NCBI GenBank assembly: GCA_934597175.1
Contig: CAKTQR010000036.1
Location: 1-20,821 of the forward strand
DNA length: 20,821 nucleotides
From: an uncultured Oscillospiraceae bacterium
GTDB taxonomy: Bacteria > Bacillota > Clostridia > Oscillospirales > Oscillospiraceae
Reading direction: 5' to 3'
This document shows positions 1-6,187 of the stretch, piece after piece; the stretch's first letter is position 1, and every line of letters starts with the position of its first letter. Below the pieces are notes generated by a model. The model was given only the letters and a program-made list of their open reading frames with translations. It was not told the origin of the DNA and made no database searches. The position numbers and the translations under genes are program-made.

Positions 1-516
1 GTCTTCGGCGGCTCCGTTCCCAAGAACTTCTTCCCCTCCGTCGAAAAGGGTCTGCGCAACTCCGTCACCAAGGGCGTTCTCGCAGGCTACCCGCTGGTCG
101 GCCTGAAGGCCACCCTGTATGACGGCTCTTACCACCCCGTCGACTCGAACGATATGGCATTCCAGACCGCTGCCCGCCTTGCATATCAGGACGGCATCCC
201 CAAGGCAAAGCCCACCATCCTTGAGCCTATCGGCCTGCTGCAGGTCACCATTCCCGACGCAAACCTCGGTGATATCATGTCCGATATTTCCTCCAAGCGT
301 CGCGGCACTGTGCTCGGCATGAACGCCGAGGACGGCATGCAGATAGTCGAGGCCGAAGTCCCCATGGCTGAGATGAGCTCCTACACCATCGACCTGCGCT
401 CCATGACCCAGGGTCGTGGCTCGTTCACTCTGAAGTTTGTTCGCTACGAGGAAGCTCCCGGCAACATCCAGCAGAAGGTCATCGAGGAAGCAAAGGCACT
501 TGCCGAAGCTGAGTAA
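1..516 (+). CDS. fusA: Elongation factor G family protein, C-terminal part (5' end outside window)
   Basis: Frame 1 is open from the first base to TAA at 514-516 (171 residues). It holds the end of EF-G domain IV (GGSVPKNFFPSVEKG, then GVLAGYPLVGLKATLYDGSYHPVDS) and domain V, including DISSKRRGTVLGM and DLRSMTQGRGSFTLKF. EF-G is the ribosomal translocase GTPase of the cytoplasm; the GTP-binding domain is not in the window. The domain IV wording (SVPKNFFPSVEKGL rather than VIPREYIPAVD) and 'SKRRGTVLGM' in domain V resemble the EF-G paralogue (FusA2/EF-G-like) found beside the housekeeping copy in many Clostridia, so this may be the paralogue. That is recalled family knowledge and needs a tree. 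A strong terminator follows 11 bases after the stop, so it ends its transcription unit. Confidence 0.93.
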   Translation, partial: VFGGSVPKNFFPSVEKGLRNSVTKGVLAGYPLVGLKATLYDGSYHPVDSNDMAFQTAARLAYQDGIPKAKPTILEPIGLLQVTIPDANLGDIMSDISSKRRGTVLGMNAEDGMQIVEAEVPMAEMSSYTIDLRSMTQGRGSFTLKFVRYEEAPGNIQQKVIEEAKALAEAE

Positions 517-527
517 TCAAAACAACT

Positions 528-556
528 AACGGCGGGCAAAAGCCCGCCGTTTCTTT
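528..556 (+). terminator. Rho-independent terminator after the EF-G gene
   Basis: A perfect 10-bp stem (528-537 with 542-551, core GGCGGGC/GCCCGCC) closes a 4-base AAAA loop and runs into a short T-rich tail (TTTCTTT). Confidence 0.9.
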
Positions 557-562
557 AAAGCT

Positions 563-742
563 ATGAAATTTTCTAAAAAAAGTTCCGAAAAACCCGAAAA
601 ACAGGAGAAAGCCGAATCGGGCGAGAGCGCTCTTTCCGGCATCGAAATTTCCGAGGCGACCGCCAGAAAGGTCTGGGCGGGCGAGATTGCTATTGCATCC
701 GCTGTTGCGCTCATCGCCGTTGTAATCGCTTTTATAGGGTAA
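563..742 (+). CDS. Small single-span membrane protein, unknown function
   Basis: An ATG at 563 opens a 59-codon frame ending in TAA at 740-742. The product has a charged, Lys/Glu-rich N-terminal half (MKFSKKSSEKPEKQEKAESG), a short linker, and a hydrophobic stretch at about residues 41-58 (EIAIASAVALIAVVIAFIG) that looks like one transmembrane helix reaching the C-terminus. It would be an N-in, tail-anchored protein. It lies between the EF-G terminator and a second hairpin terminator with a good T-run, which fits a small separate transcript, but the ribosome binding site is weak (AAAG four bases before the ATG). The antisense frame (526-714) has no such feature. I do not recognise a family. 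The pattern of a charged tail plus one helix could arise by chance, hence the moderate confidence. Confidence 0.5.
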   Translation: MKFSKKSSEKPEKQEKAESGESALSGIEISEATARKVWAGEIAIASAVALIAVVIAFIG

Positions 743-746
743 TAAT

Positions 747-783
747 CAAGGCTGAAAGGTCAATCCTTTCAGCCTTGTTTTTA
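747..783 (+). terminator. Terminator between convergent genes
   Basis: A 13-bp perfect stem (747-759 with 765-777, CAAGGCTGAAAGG/CCTTTCAGCCTTG) has a 5-base loop and is followed on the plus strand by TTTTTATTTT. It ends transcription from the left. The pdp stop codon on the minus strand sits at 781-783, so the hairpin may also serve pdp, though the T-run in that direction is poor. Confidence 0.85.
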
Positions 784-2085
784 TTTTACTATGCCTTTTA
801 TGAACTTCGACTTTTCGACAGGCGTGTCGACTATCGTGTAGCAATTTTTGAGAAGCTGCGCTGCCTCCTGCGCTTTTTCCATCGTCTGCGCATGAATTAC
901 GCCGATGGTCTCGCCGAGCTCTATATGGTCTGCGACCTTTTTGTTGAGTATCACGCCGACGGAAAGGTCGATGACGCTCTCTTTAGTTACTCTGCCGCCG
1001 CCGAGGTGCATCGACACAAGGCCGACATCCTTTGCGGAAATGTGCTTTACAAAGCCTGCCTTGTCGCTCTTGACTTCAAGCTGCACGGGTGCTTTGGGCA
1101 GAAGTTCGGTATCGTACACCGCCTTGGGGTCGCCGTCCTGACCCTCGACGAGCTCGGCAAGCTTTTTGAGTGCGCTGCCGTCGTCGATGCCCTTTTGGAG
1201 CATAATGCGGGCTTCATCCTCGGTCTCGGCGATGCCCGCCTGAGTCAGAATGCACGAGCCGAGCGTCAGGCACAGTTCGAGAAGCTCGCCCTTTTTATCG
1301 CCCTTCAGGACTTCGATCGCTTCCTTGACCTCGAGTGCGTTGCCGATGGCGTTGCCGAGAGGCTCATCCATGTCGGTTATGACGCCGACGGTCTTTTTGC
1401 CGGCAAGCTTGCCGACCCTGACAAGCTCGGTCGCAAGCTCTCTCGCCTTGTCCTCGGTCTCCATGAACGAGCCGCTGCCGGACTTTACATCCAAAACGAT
1501 GACATCCGCTCCGGCGGCGAGCTTTTTGGACATGATGCTGCTGACGATGAGCGGGATGCTCGGCACTGTGCCGGTGACATCACGCAGAGCGTACATCTTC
1601 TTGTCGGCAGGGTCAAGGTCAGCGGTCTGGCCGGCGATGGCGATGCCGAAGGTGTTTACATTGGAAATGAACTTTTCCTCGGAAATTCCGGTGTTGAAGC
1701 CCGGGAAGCTTTCAAGCTTGTCTATCGTGCCGCCGGTGTGGCCCAGTCCACGGCCGGACATTTTGGCGATCTTCACGCCCGCTGCGGCGACCATCGGGCA
1801 GAGTATGAGCGAGGTCTTGTCGCCGACGCCGCCGGTAGAGTGCTTATCAGCCTTGACGCCGTTAATTTTGCTCAGGTCGAGCGTCTCGCCGCTGTGCATC
1901 ATCGCCATGGTGAGCTCCAGCGTTTCCTCGCTGTCCATGCCGCACAGCAGGATAGCCATCAGAAGCGCCGACATCTGATAGTCGGGTATCTCGCCCTTGG
2001 TGTAGCCGTTTACGACAAACTGTATCTCCTCGGCGGAAAGCTTTAAGCCGTCACGCTTTTTTACGATCACATCTGTCATCAGCAT
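781..2085 (-). CDS. pdp: Pyrimidine-nucleoside phosphorylase
   Basis: The 434-residue product has the usual length of the thymidine/pyrimidine-nucleoside phosphorylase family. Signatures seen: KADKHSTGGVGDKTSL at about residues 78-93 (phosphate site) and SGRGLGHTGGTIDKLE at about 110-125 (family signature), followed by the alpha/beta domain and the C-terminal PYNP domain (LGGGRVTKE, near 360). The enzyme splits thymidine, uridine or deoxyuridine with phosphate to give the base and (deoxy)ribose-1-phosphate in the cytoplasm (pyrimidine salvage). The ATG at 2083-2085 is preceded by GGAGG with an 8-base spacing; a second ATG two codons on (MLM) is possible but worse spaced. It has its own extended -10 promoter upstream. 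Members acting on uridine and on thymidine cannot be told apart with certainty here, although the broad-specificity type (Pdp) is usual in Bacillota. Confidence 0.95.
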   Translation of the reverse strand: MLMTDVIVKKRDGLKLSAEEIQFVVNGYTKGEIPDYQMSALLMAILLCGMDSEETLELTMAMMHSGETLDLSKINGVKADKHSTGGVGDKTSLILCPMVAAAGVKIAKMSGRGLGHTGGTIDKLESFPGFNTGISEEKFISNVNTFGIAIAGQTADLDPADKKMYALRDVTGTVPSIPLIVSSIMSKKLAAGADVIVLDVKSGSGSFMETEDKARELATELVRVGKLAGKKTVGVITDMDEPLGNAIGNALEVKEAIEVLKGDKKGELLELCLTLGSCILTQAGIAETEDEARIMLQKGIDDGSALKKLAELVEGQDGDPKAVYDTELLPKAPVQLEVKSDKAGFVKHISAKDVGLVSMHLGGGRVTKESVIDLSVGVILNKKVADHIELGETIGVIHAQTMEKAQEAAQLLKNCYTIVDTPVEKSKFIKGIVK

Positions 2086-2122
2086 ATTGCATACCTCCGA
2101 AATTTTATCTTTAATGCATAGA

Positions 2123-2131
2123 ATTATACCA
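2123..2131 (-). promoter_or_regulatory. Extended -10 promoter of pdp
   Basis: On the minus strand TG-G-TATAAT (TATAAT at 2123-2128) lies about 37 bases before the pdp start codon. No good -35 box is visible 17 bases further up (TGGAAA is the closest), which is normal for an extended -10 promoter. Transcription would start near 2116. Confidence 0.6.
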
Positions 2132-2157
2132 CATATCCGTTAAGATTTCCACTTGCT

Positions 2158-2622
2158 CTAAAAATTTCTTTTCCCCGGAAACACGGCGTATTCACGGCCG
2201 TTTATCGTGCGCAGGATGGGCTTTGTGCGGCTCGATGCGCACATGTCCGCCGGTATGGCGACGAGGCTCTGCCTGCCGTCAAAGCAAGTGAGAAAGCCCT
2301 GCGGCGTTGAAAACCAGAGAAGTCCGTCCTCCTCGGGCGGGTCGGGCTGTTTTACAGGCGTAAGGAGCTTATCCGATGCGTATTCTATCGTCTGCGGCAG
2401 AGCCTGCATTTGCGCTCGGCTGAACTTTTTCACAAGGCGCAGTCTCCCCTTTTCCGGCTGCATCACGCCCAAGGCTGCGATTTTGCCGCCGCCGAAAATG
2501 TTAAGCCGTACGAGCCTTTCGCCGCAGCGGCACTCGGCATCGAAAACGGTCATGAGCCCGTCTTGGTAAACCCGCAGGCTGCCGCACTGTGTACCGTCTA
2601 TATACACTGGGTAGGTGTTCAT
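2158..2622 (-). CDS. Hypothetical protein, 154 aa
   Basis: I do not recognise a named family. I start it at the ATG at 2620-2622 (MNTYPVYIDGTQCGSL) because AGGAGG lies just upstream; the longer open frame to 2679 runs through the mazF terminator and codes for nonsense there. The protein has no signal peptide or membrane helix. It reads as a mostly beta-rich soluble protein: an N-terminal part with alternating hydrophobics (YPVYIDGTQCGSLRV, LMTVFDAECRCGERLVRLNIFGGGKIAALGVM), a middle segment KKFSRAQMQALPQTIEYASD, a Pro/Glu linker (PDPPEEDG), and a C-terminal part ending near FPGKRNF. It lies downstream of mazF and upstream of pdp on the same strand. It has no convincing promoter of its own, so read-through from mazF is likely. 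Confidence 0.75.
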   Translation of the reverse strand: MNTYPVYIDGTQCGSLRVYQDGLMTVFDAECRCGERLVRLNIFGGGKIAALGVMQPEKGRLRLVKKFSRAQMQALPQTIEYASDKLLTPVKQPDPPEEDGLLWFSTPQGFLTCFDGRQSLVAIPADMCASSRTKPILRTINGREYAVFPGKRNF

Positions 2623-2636
2623 ATATCCTCCTATGC

Positions 2637-2661
2637 AAAAACCCCGAGGAAAACCTCGGGG
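2637..2661 (-). terminator. Terminator after mazF
   Basis: A perfect 8-bp stem CCCCGAGG/CCTCGGGG (2642-2649 with 2654-2661) with a 4-base loop is followed on the minus strand by five T (bases 2637-2641 in plus coordinates). It lies between the mazF stop and the start of the next gene. Confidence 0.8.
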
Positions 2662-2668
2662 TTTTGTC

Positions 2669-3013
2669 TTATAAACCAAAGCTTACGGCAATCGCATTGT
2701 CGACCTTGGTCATCGTCGTGTCATCCAGTTTTCCCATGCGCTCACGCAGTCGGGATTTATCGATGGTGCGTATCTGCTCAAGCAGTATGACACTGTCACG
2801 GGAAAGGCCGACACTCTGCGCATCGAGCTCGATATGGGTTGGCAGTCTTGCCTTGCCGGTCTGACTCGTTATCGCAGCGGCAATAACCGTTGGGCTGTGT
2901 TTATTGCCGGTGTCGTTCTGAACTATCAGAACGGGTCTCATCCCGCCCTGCTCCGAGCCCACAACGGGGCTTAAGTCGGCATAATATATATCTCCGCGCT
3001 TGACTATACTCAA
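2669..3013 (-). CDS. mazF: MazF/NdoA-type endoribonuclease toxin
   Basis: This 114-residue protein matches the PemK/MazF family over its whole length: VKRGDIYYADLSPVVGSEQGGMRPVLIVQND at the N-terminus (the conserved RGD-(I/V)-x-x-x-(D)-L, Q/GG and RPV(L/V)(I/V)xQND blocks), then VIAAAITSQ, LPTHIEL, and the C-terminal LLEQIRTIDKSRL. It is closest to Bacillus NdoA (EndoA), a sequence-specific single-strand mRNase cutting at UACAU. The only usable start is TTG at 3011-3013, because an in-frame stop lies at 3020-3022; GGAG is 11 bases upstream. In Bacillus the order is lipoprotein, alr, ndoAI (antitoxin), ndoA. Here the 93 bases between alr and mazF hold no antitoxin gene. Low expression from the TTG start or a distant or unrelated antitoxin could explain this. 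Confidence 0.95.
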   Translation of the reverse strand: MSIVKRGDIYYADLSPVVGSEQGGMRPVLIVQNDTGNKHSPTVIAAAITSQTGKARLPTHIELDAQSVGLSRDSVILLEQIRTIDKSRLRERMGKLDDTTMTKVDNAIAVSFGL

Positions 3014-3106
3014 TTTAATTCACACTCCGAATGATAGTCGCCCGCTACATCTTATGTAGTGTGCTGATTACATTCTCCCACGGCAAACCAAATTTTATAC
3101 AATCGT

Positions 3107-4231
3107 TTATTTATAAATCCTCGGGACACGCTTTGACACGGCGCACAGAAGCTCGTACGGTATCGTGCCTGCTGCCTCGGCGAGCTTTTCTATCCTTGCG
3201 TTTTCGCCGAAGATCTCGACCTCGCTGCCGACATTGACCTCGGGGCAGTCGGTAAGGTCGACCATGCTCATATCCATGCAGATATTGCCGCACTGCGGGA
3301 CAAATTTGCCCTCGGAAAAATAACTGCACTTGCCGGCTGCTGCCCAGGGGATTCCGTCGGCATAGCCTGCGGCGACAACGCCCATTCTCGTGCGCTTATC
3401 GGTGACATAGTGTCTGCCGTAGCTGATGCAAGTGCCAGGCTCGTAATATTTTATGGTGCTGACGGTGCTCACCATGCGCATGGCGGGCTTTAGCCCCAGC
3501 TTGCCGCCGTCGCCGTAGCCGTAGAGCAGAAAGCCCGGGCGCACCATGTCGAGCATCATCTCGGGATGATTGACGACAGCGCCGCTGTTAGCGCAGTGGC
3601 GGATCTTGAACTTAAAGCCGCCGAGCCGCTCGGCATCGTTTATGACACTCATAAAAAGCTCAAACTGCTTTTTGGTGTAAGCAATGCTCTCACTGTCAGT
3701 ATAGTCGGACACGGCAAAATGCGTGTATACGCCCTCGGCATAGATGCCCGGCAGCTTGCAGGTGCGGATAACGCTCTGCACGCCCTCGTCGAAGTAGCCG
3801 CCTGCGCACAGGAAGCCGAGGCGGGACATACCGGTGTCGAGCTTTATGTGAATTTTAAGCGTGCCGCCGAGCTTTGCTGCAGCCTCGGAATATTCAACGC
3901 CCTTTGCCTCGCAGCTCACGGTCTGCGTGAGGTCATTGTCCAAAAGCTCTTTGACATACTCCGGCGGCGTGTGGCCGAGTATGAGTATCGGCATTTTAAC
4001 GCCGCTGCGCCTCAGCTCCAGCGCTTCATCAAGGCAGGCGATGGCGAGATAGTCCGCACCGCACTTTTCAAGGCGCTTTGCCACCTCGACCGCACCGTGA
4101 CCGTATGCGTCGGCCTTGACAATGCCGAGGAAGCGGCAGCCCTCGGGCAGTCTCGCTTTAATTGCACGGTAATTGTGCTCGATGTTCTCAAGGCTGACCT
4201 CAGCCCATGTTCTCTTTTGCAGATCCTTCAT
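3107..4231 (-). CDS. alr: Alanine racemase
   Basis: The 374-residue product interconverts L- and D-alanine with PLP in the cytoplasm, feeding D-Ala to peptidoglycan precursors. The PLP lysine is K39 in GIVKADAYGHGA, and the second catalytic base is Y271 in ISYGRHYVT. Other family blocks are KLDTGMSRLGF (near 130), THFAVSD, RHCANSGA, MVRPGFLLYG and NICMDMSMVDLTD. The length is normal. The ATG at 4229-4231 is three bases after the TAA of the lipoprotein gene, and its GGAG site lies inside the last codons of that gene, so the two are translationally coupled. mazF follows after 93 bases with no terminator between. Confidence 0.97.
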   Translation of the reverse strand: MKDLQKRTWAEVSLENIEHNYRAIKARLPEGCRFLGIVKADAYGHGAVEVAKRLEKCGADYLAIACLDEALELRRSGVKMPILILGHTPPEYVKELLDNDLTQTVSCEAKGVEYSEAAAKLGGTLKIHIKLDTGMSRLGFLCAGGYFDEGVQSVIRTCKLPGIYAEGVYTHFAVSDYTDSESIAYTKKQFELFMSVINDAERLGGFKFKIRHCANSGAVVNHPEMMLDMVRPGFLLYGYGDGGKLGLKPAMRMVSTVSTIKYYEPGTCISYGRHYVTDKRTRMGVVAAGYADGIPWAAAGKCSYFSEGKFVPQCGNICMDMSMVDLTDCPEVNVGSEVEIFGENARIEKLAEAAGTIPYELLCAVSKRVPRIYK

Positions 4232-4234
4232 TTT

Positions 4235-4780
4235 TTAGCTCACACTCCAATCTGTTATCTCAATGAATACAACTGTTTTCTCGTCACAGCTTATCTCGGC
4301 GTTCAGCGGGACAAGCTCCTTTGAAAGCCACAGCGTCACGGTGATATCGTCCGAGGGGATTATCCTCGCCGCCAGCATGTCGTCCTCGGTCCAGATGATG
4401 TCCAGGTGTCCCTCACGCATCGCCTTTATGAGCACCGGAAGCGCCGACATGGGGCTCAGGCCGTTATCGGAAAGCGTCCCGATATCGAGAATAACGCCCT
4501 CGTACTCAAGCTGCGCCGTGTCCTTGGACACTCTGGCTTTTATACCGGCAACAAGCTCGGGATCGAGTATCTCGACGACAGCGCCGTTTTCGTCCTGCGC
4601 ATAGCCGAGCTTGAACTCCGCCATTTTGTCGCTGTACTCGGCACGGACGACGGCATTAAAGCTGACCTCATCGGCGGTATACACCTGCTGCATGAACTTC
4701 AAAAAGCTCTCCTCGCCGTTATCTGAGCAGCCGCAGAGGATGACGAGGCTTATCATTAGCGGTAAAATGAGTTTTCGCAT
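4235..4780 (-). CDS. Putative lipoprotein, possibly LolA-like fold (YdcC position)
   Basis: The 181-residue product starts with a lipoprotein signal peptide: MRKLILPLMISLVILCGCSDN, with L-C-G-C as the lipobox. The rest looks like a soluble beta-rich extracellular domain (AVVRAEYSDKMAEFKLGY, then a C-terminal PLNAEISCDEKTVVFIEITDW typical of the last strands of LolA-like or YdcC-like proteins). It would be anchored on the outside of the membrane. In Bacillus subtilis the lipoprotein gene ydcC stands at the same place before alr, which supports the assignment by position, but YdcC is much longer and sequence similarity cannot be tested here. The start is fixed by AGGAGGG just upstream. A near-perfect sigma-A promoter precedes it, so it is the first gene of the lipoprotein-alr-mazF operon. 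Confidence 0.8.
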   Translation of the reverse strand: MRKLILPLMISLVILCGCSDNGEESFLKFMQQVYTADEVSFNAVVRAEYSDKMAEFKLGYAQDENGAVVEILDPELVAGIKARVSKDTAQLEYEGVILDIGTLSDNGLSPMSALPVLIKAMREGHLDIIWTEDDMLAARIIPSDDITVTLWLSKELVPLNAEISCDEKTVVFIEITDWSVS

Positions 4781-4806
4781 ACCGCTTCCCTCCTACGGTT
4801 TATTGT

Positions 4807-4835
4807 ATTATAGTCGTCCGGCTTTCATTAGTCAA
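4807..4835 (-). promoter_or_regulatory. Sigma-A promoter of the lipoprotein-alr-mazF operon
   Basis: On the minus strand TTGACT (4830-4835), a 17-base spacer and a perfect TATAAT (4807-4812). Transcription would start near 4800, about 20 bases before the start codon. Confidence 0.8.
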
Positions 4836-4844
4836 ATTTTCTGC

Positions 4845-4873
4845 TTGACTTTTTTTCAAATGTGAGCTTTAAT
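4845..4873 (+). promoter_or_regulatory. Sigma-A promoter of the T-box-pheST unit
   Basis: TTGACT (4845-4850), a 17-base spacer and TTTAAT (4868-4873). It stands back to back with the minus-strand promoter, only nine bases between the two -35 boxes. The T-box leader starts just downstream. Confidence 0.7.
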
Positions 4874-4879
4874 ATCTGT

Positions 4880-5107
4880 GTTATATGGTATTGCGACGAT
4901 CGGGAAGATAATGTCCCGCTGCCAGACAGAGAACGGCGGTCATCGGCTGGAAGCCGCCCGTGGCATTGACATTTAGTTCGCCCGTGAGCTCCGACTAATC
5001 ATCGGCGGTATGCCCCGTTACGGCACAAAGTGCGATGTTTGTATCGAATTTGGGTGGTACCGCGGAAGTTGGTCTTTCGTCCCTTTGTGGGACGGGAGGC
5101 TTTTTTT
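4880..5107 (+). promoter_or_regulatory. T-box riboswitch (tRNA-Phe sensing) before pheST
   Basis: The leader has the invariant T-box core GGGTGGTACCGCGG (5052-5065), whose TGG bulge pairs with the uncharged tRNA CCA end. It is followed by a 12-bp terminator stem (5072-5083 with 5089-5100) and seven T (5101-5107). Stem I lies upstream; its apical part includes CGGCT-GGA-AGCCG (about 4943-4955) after an AGAGAACGG segment. The specifier is probably TTC at 4977-4979, in the part of stem I expected to hold the specifier loop and matching Phe, the amino acid of the downstream genes. The specifier was placed by eye. Uncharged tRNA-Phe would stabilise the antiterminator and switch pheST on. Confidence 0.93.
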
Positions 5108-5143
5108 ATTTCAGTTTATAAAATTCTTCTAAGGAGAGAAAGT

Positions 5144-6169
5144 ATGAAAACACTTATGCAGGAGCTGAGAGAAAACGCTGTTAAGTCCATCACCGGCGCT
5201 GACAGCATTGAAGCTCTCGAAGCTCTCAGAGTCAAGTATCTCGGTAAAAAGGGTGAGCTGACCGCGATTTTGAAGCAGATGGGCAAGCTCTCGGCAGAGG
5301 AGCGCCCCGTCATGGGTCAGCTTGCAAACCAGCTCAGAGCGGAGCTTGAAAAGAACATCGAAAGCGCCCGTGCAAGACTCGAAGCTGCCGCCCTGGAGGC
5401 AAAGCTTGAGTACGAGGCAGTCGATGTCACCATCCCCGGTGAGGATATCAGGCTCGGTCACAAGCACCCGATGTACAAGGCGCTTGACGAAATTAAGGAT
5501 ATATTTGTGGGCATGGGCTTTACCGTGCTCGACGGCCCCGAGGTCGAGCTTGCGACCTATAACTTTGACAAGCTCAACGCCGACGAGGGTCACCCCTCCC
5601 GTGACTGGTCGGATACCTTCTATTTTGACACCGACAGCCGTGTGATGCTCCGCTCGCAGACAAGCCCCATGCAGGTGCGAGCAATGGAGACGATGGAGCT
5701 TCCCATCCGCATCATCGCCCCAGGCAGGGTCTACCGCAAGGACGAGGTTGATGCCACCCACTCCCCCATGTTCCATCAGGTTGAGGGCATGGTCATCGAT
5801 AAGGGCGTTACCATGGCTGACCTCAAGGGCACGCTCAACGCCGTTATGGAGGAGCTGTTCGGCAAGGGCACGGTCACCCGCTTCCGCCCCCACCACTTCC
5901 CGTTCACCGAGCCCAGCTGCGAGATGGATGTGCAGTGCCACAAGTGTGGCGGCAAGGGCTGCCCCACCTGCAAGGGCGAGGGCTGGATAGAGGTGCTCGG
6001 TGCGGGCATGATCCACCCCCGTGTGCTCGAAATGAGCGGTATCGACAGCGAGGAGTACACCGGCTGGGCATTCGGCATGGGTCTTGAAAGACTTGCAATG
6101 CGCCGCTTCAAGATCTCCGATCTGCGCCTGATATTCGAAAACGATGTCCGCTTCCTGGAGCAGTTCTGA
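5144..6169 (+). CDS. pheS: Phenylalanine-tRNA ligase, alpha subunit
   Basis: The 341-residue protein is the catalytic subunit of the cytoplasmic alpha2beta2 synthetase that charges tRNA-Phe. It has an N-terminal coiled-coil region (about 1-90), then the class II core: MLRSQTSPMQVRA (about 168-180), GRVYRKDEVDATHSPMFHQVEG (motif 2, about 194-215) and GWAFGMGLERLAM (motif 3, about 307-319). A zinc-ribbon-like insert with Cys 265, 268, 273 and 276 (CHKCGGKGCPTC) lies before WIEVLGAGM; it is common in PheS of Gram-positive bacteria. The start is the ATG at 5144, three bases after AGGAGAGAAAG; the open frame extending further upstream only translates the T-box. pheT follows after 18 bases. Confidence 0.98.
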   Translation: MKTLMQELRENAVKSITGADSIEALEALRVKYLGKKGELTAILKQMGKLSAEERPVMGQLANQLRAELEKNIESARARLEAAALEAKLEYEAVDVTIPGEDIRLGHKHPMYKALDEIKDIFVGMGFTVLDGPEVELATYNFDKLNADEGHPSRDWSDTFYFDTDSRVMLRSQTSPMQVRAMETMELPIRIIAPGRVYRKDEVDATHSPMFHQVEGMVIDKGVTMADLKGTLNAVMEELFGKGTVTRFRPHHFPFTEPSCEMDVQCHKCGGKGCPTCKGEGWIEVLGAGMIHPRVLEMSGIDSEEYTGWAFGMGLERLAMRRFKISDLRLIFENDVRFLEQF

Positions 6170-6187
6170 GAAAGGTAGGTTTGTAAT

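Noticed and set aside
775..2046. 423-codon open frame antisense to pdp
   Set aside because: It lies wholly opposite a well-identified enzyme gene and begins in the terminator region with no ribosome binding site.
3566..4324. 252-codon open frame antisense to alr and the lipoprotein gene
   Set aside because: It is the shadow of alr; no start signal or recognisable domain.
5030..5143. Upstream extension of the pheS frame
   Set aside because: The extra codons only translate the T-box core and terminator; the ATG at 5144 has a good ribosome binding site.
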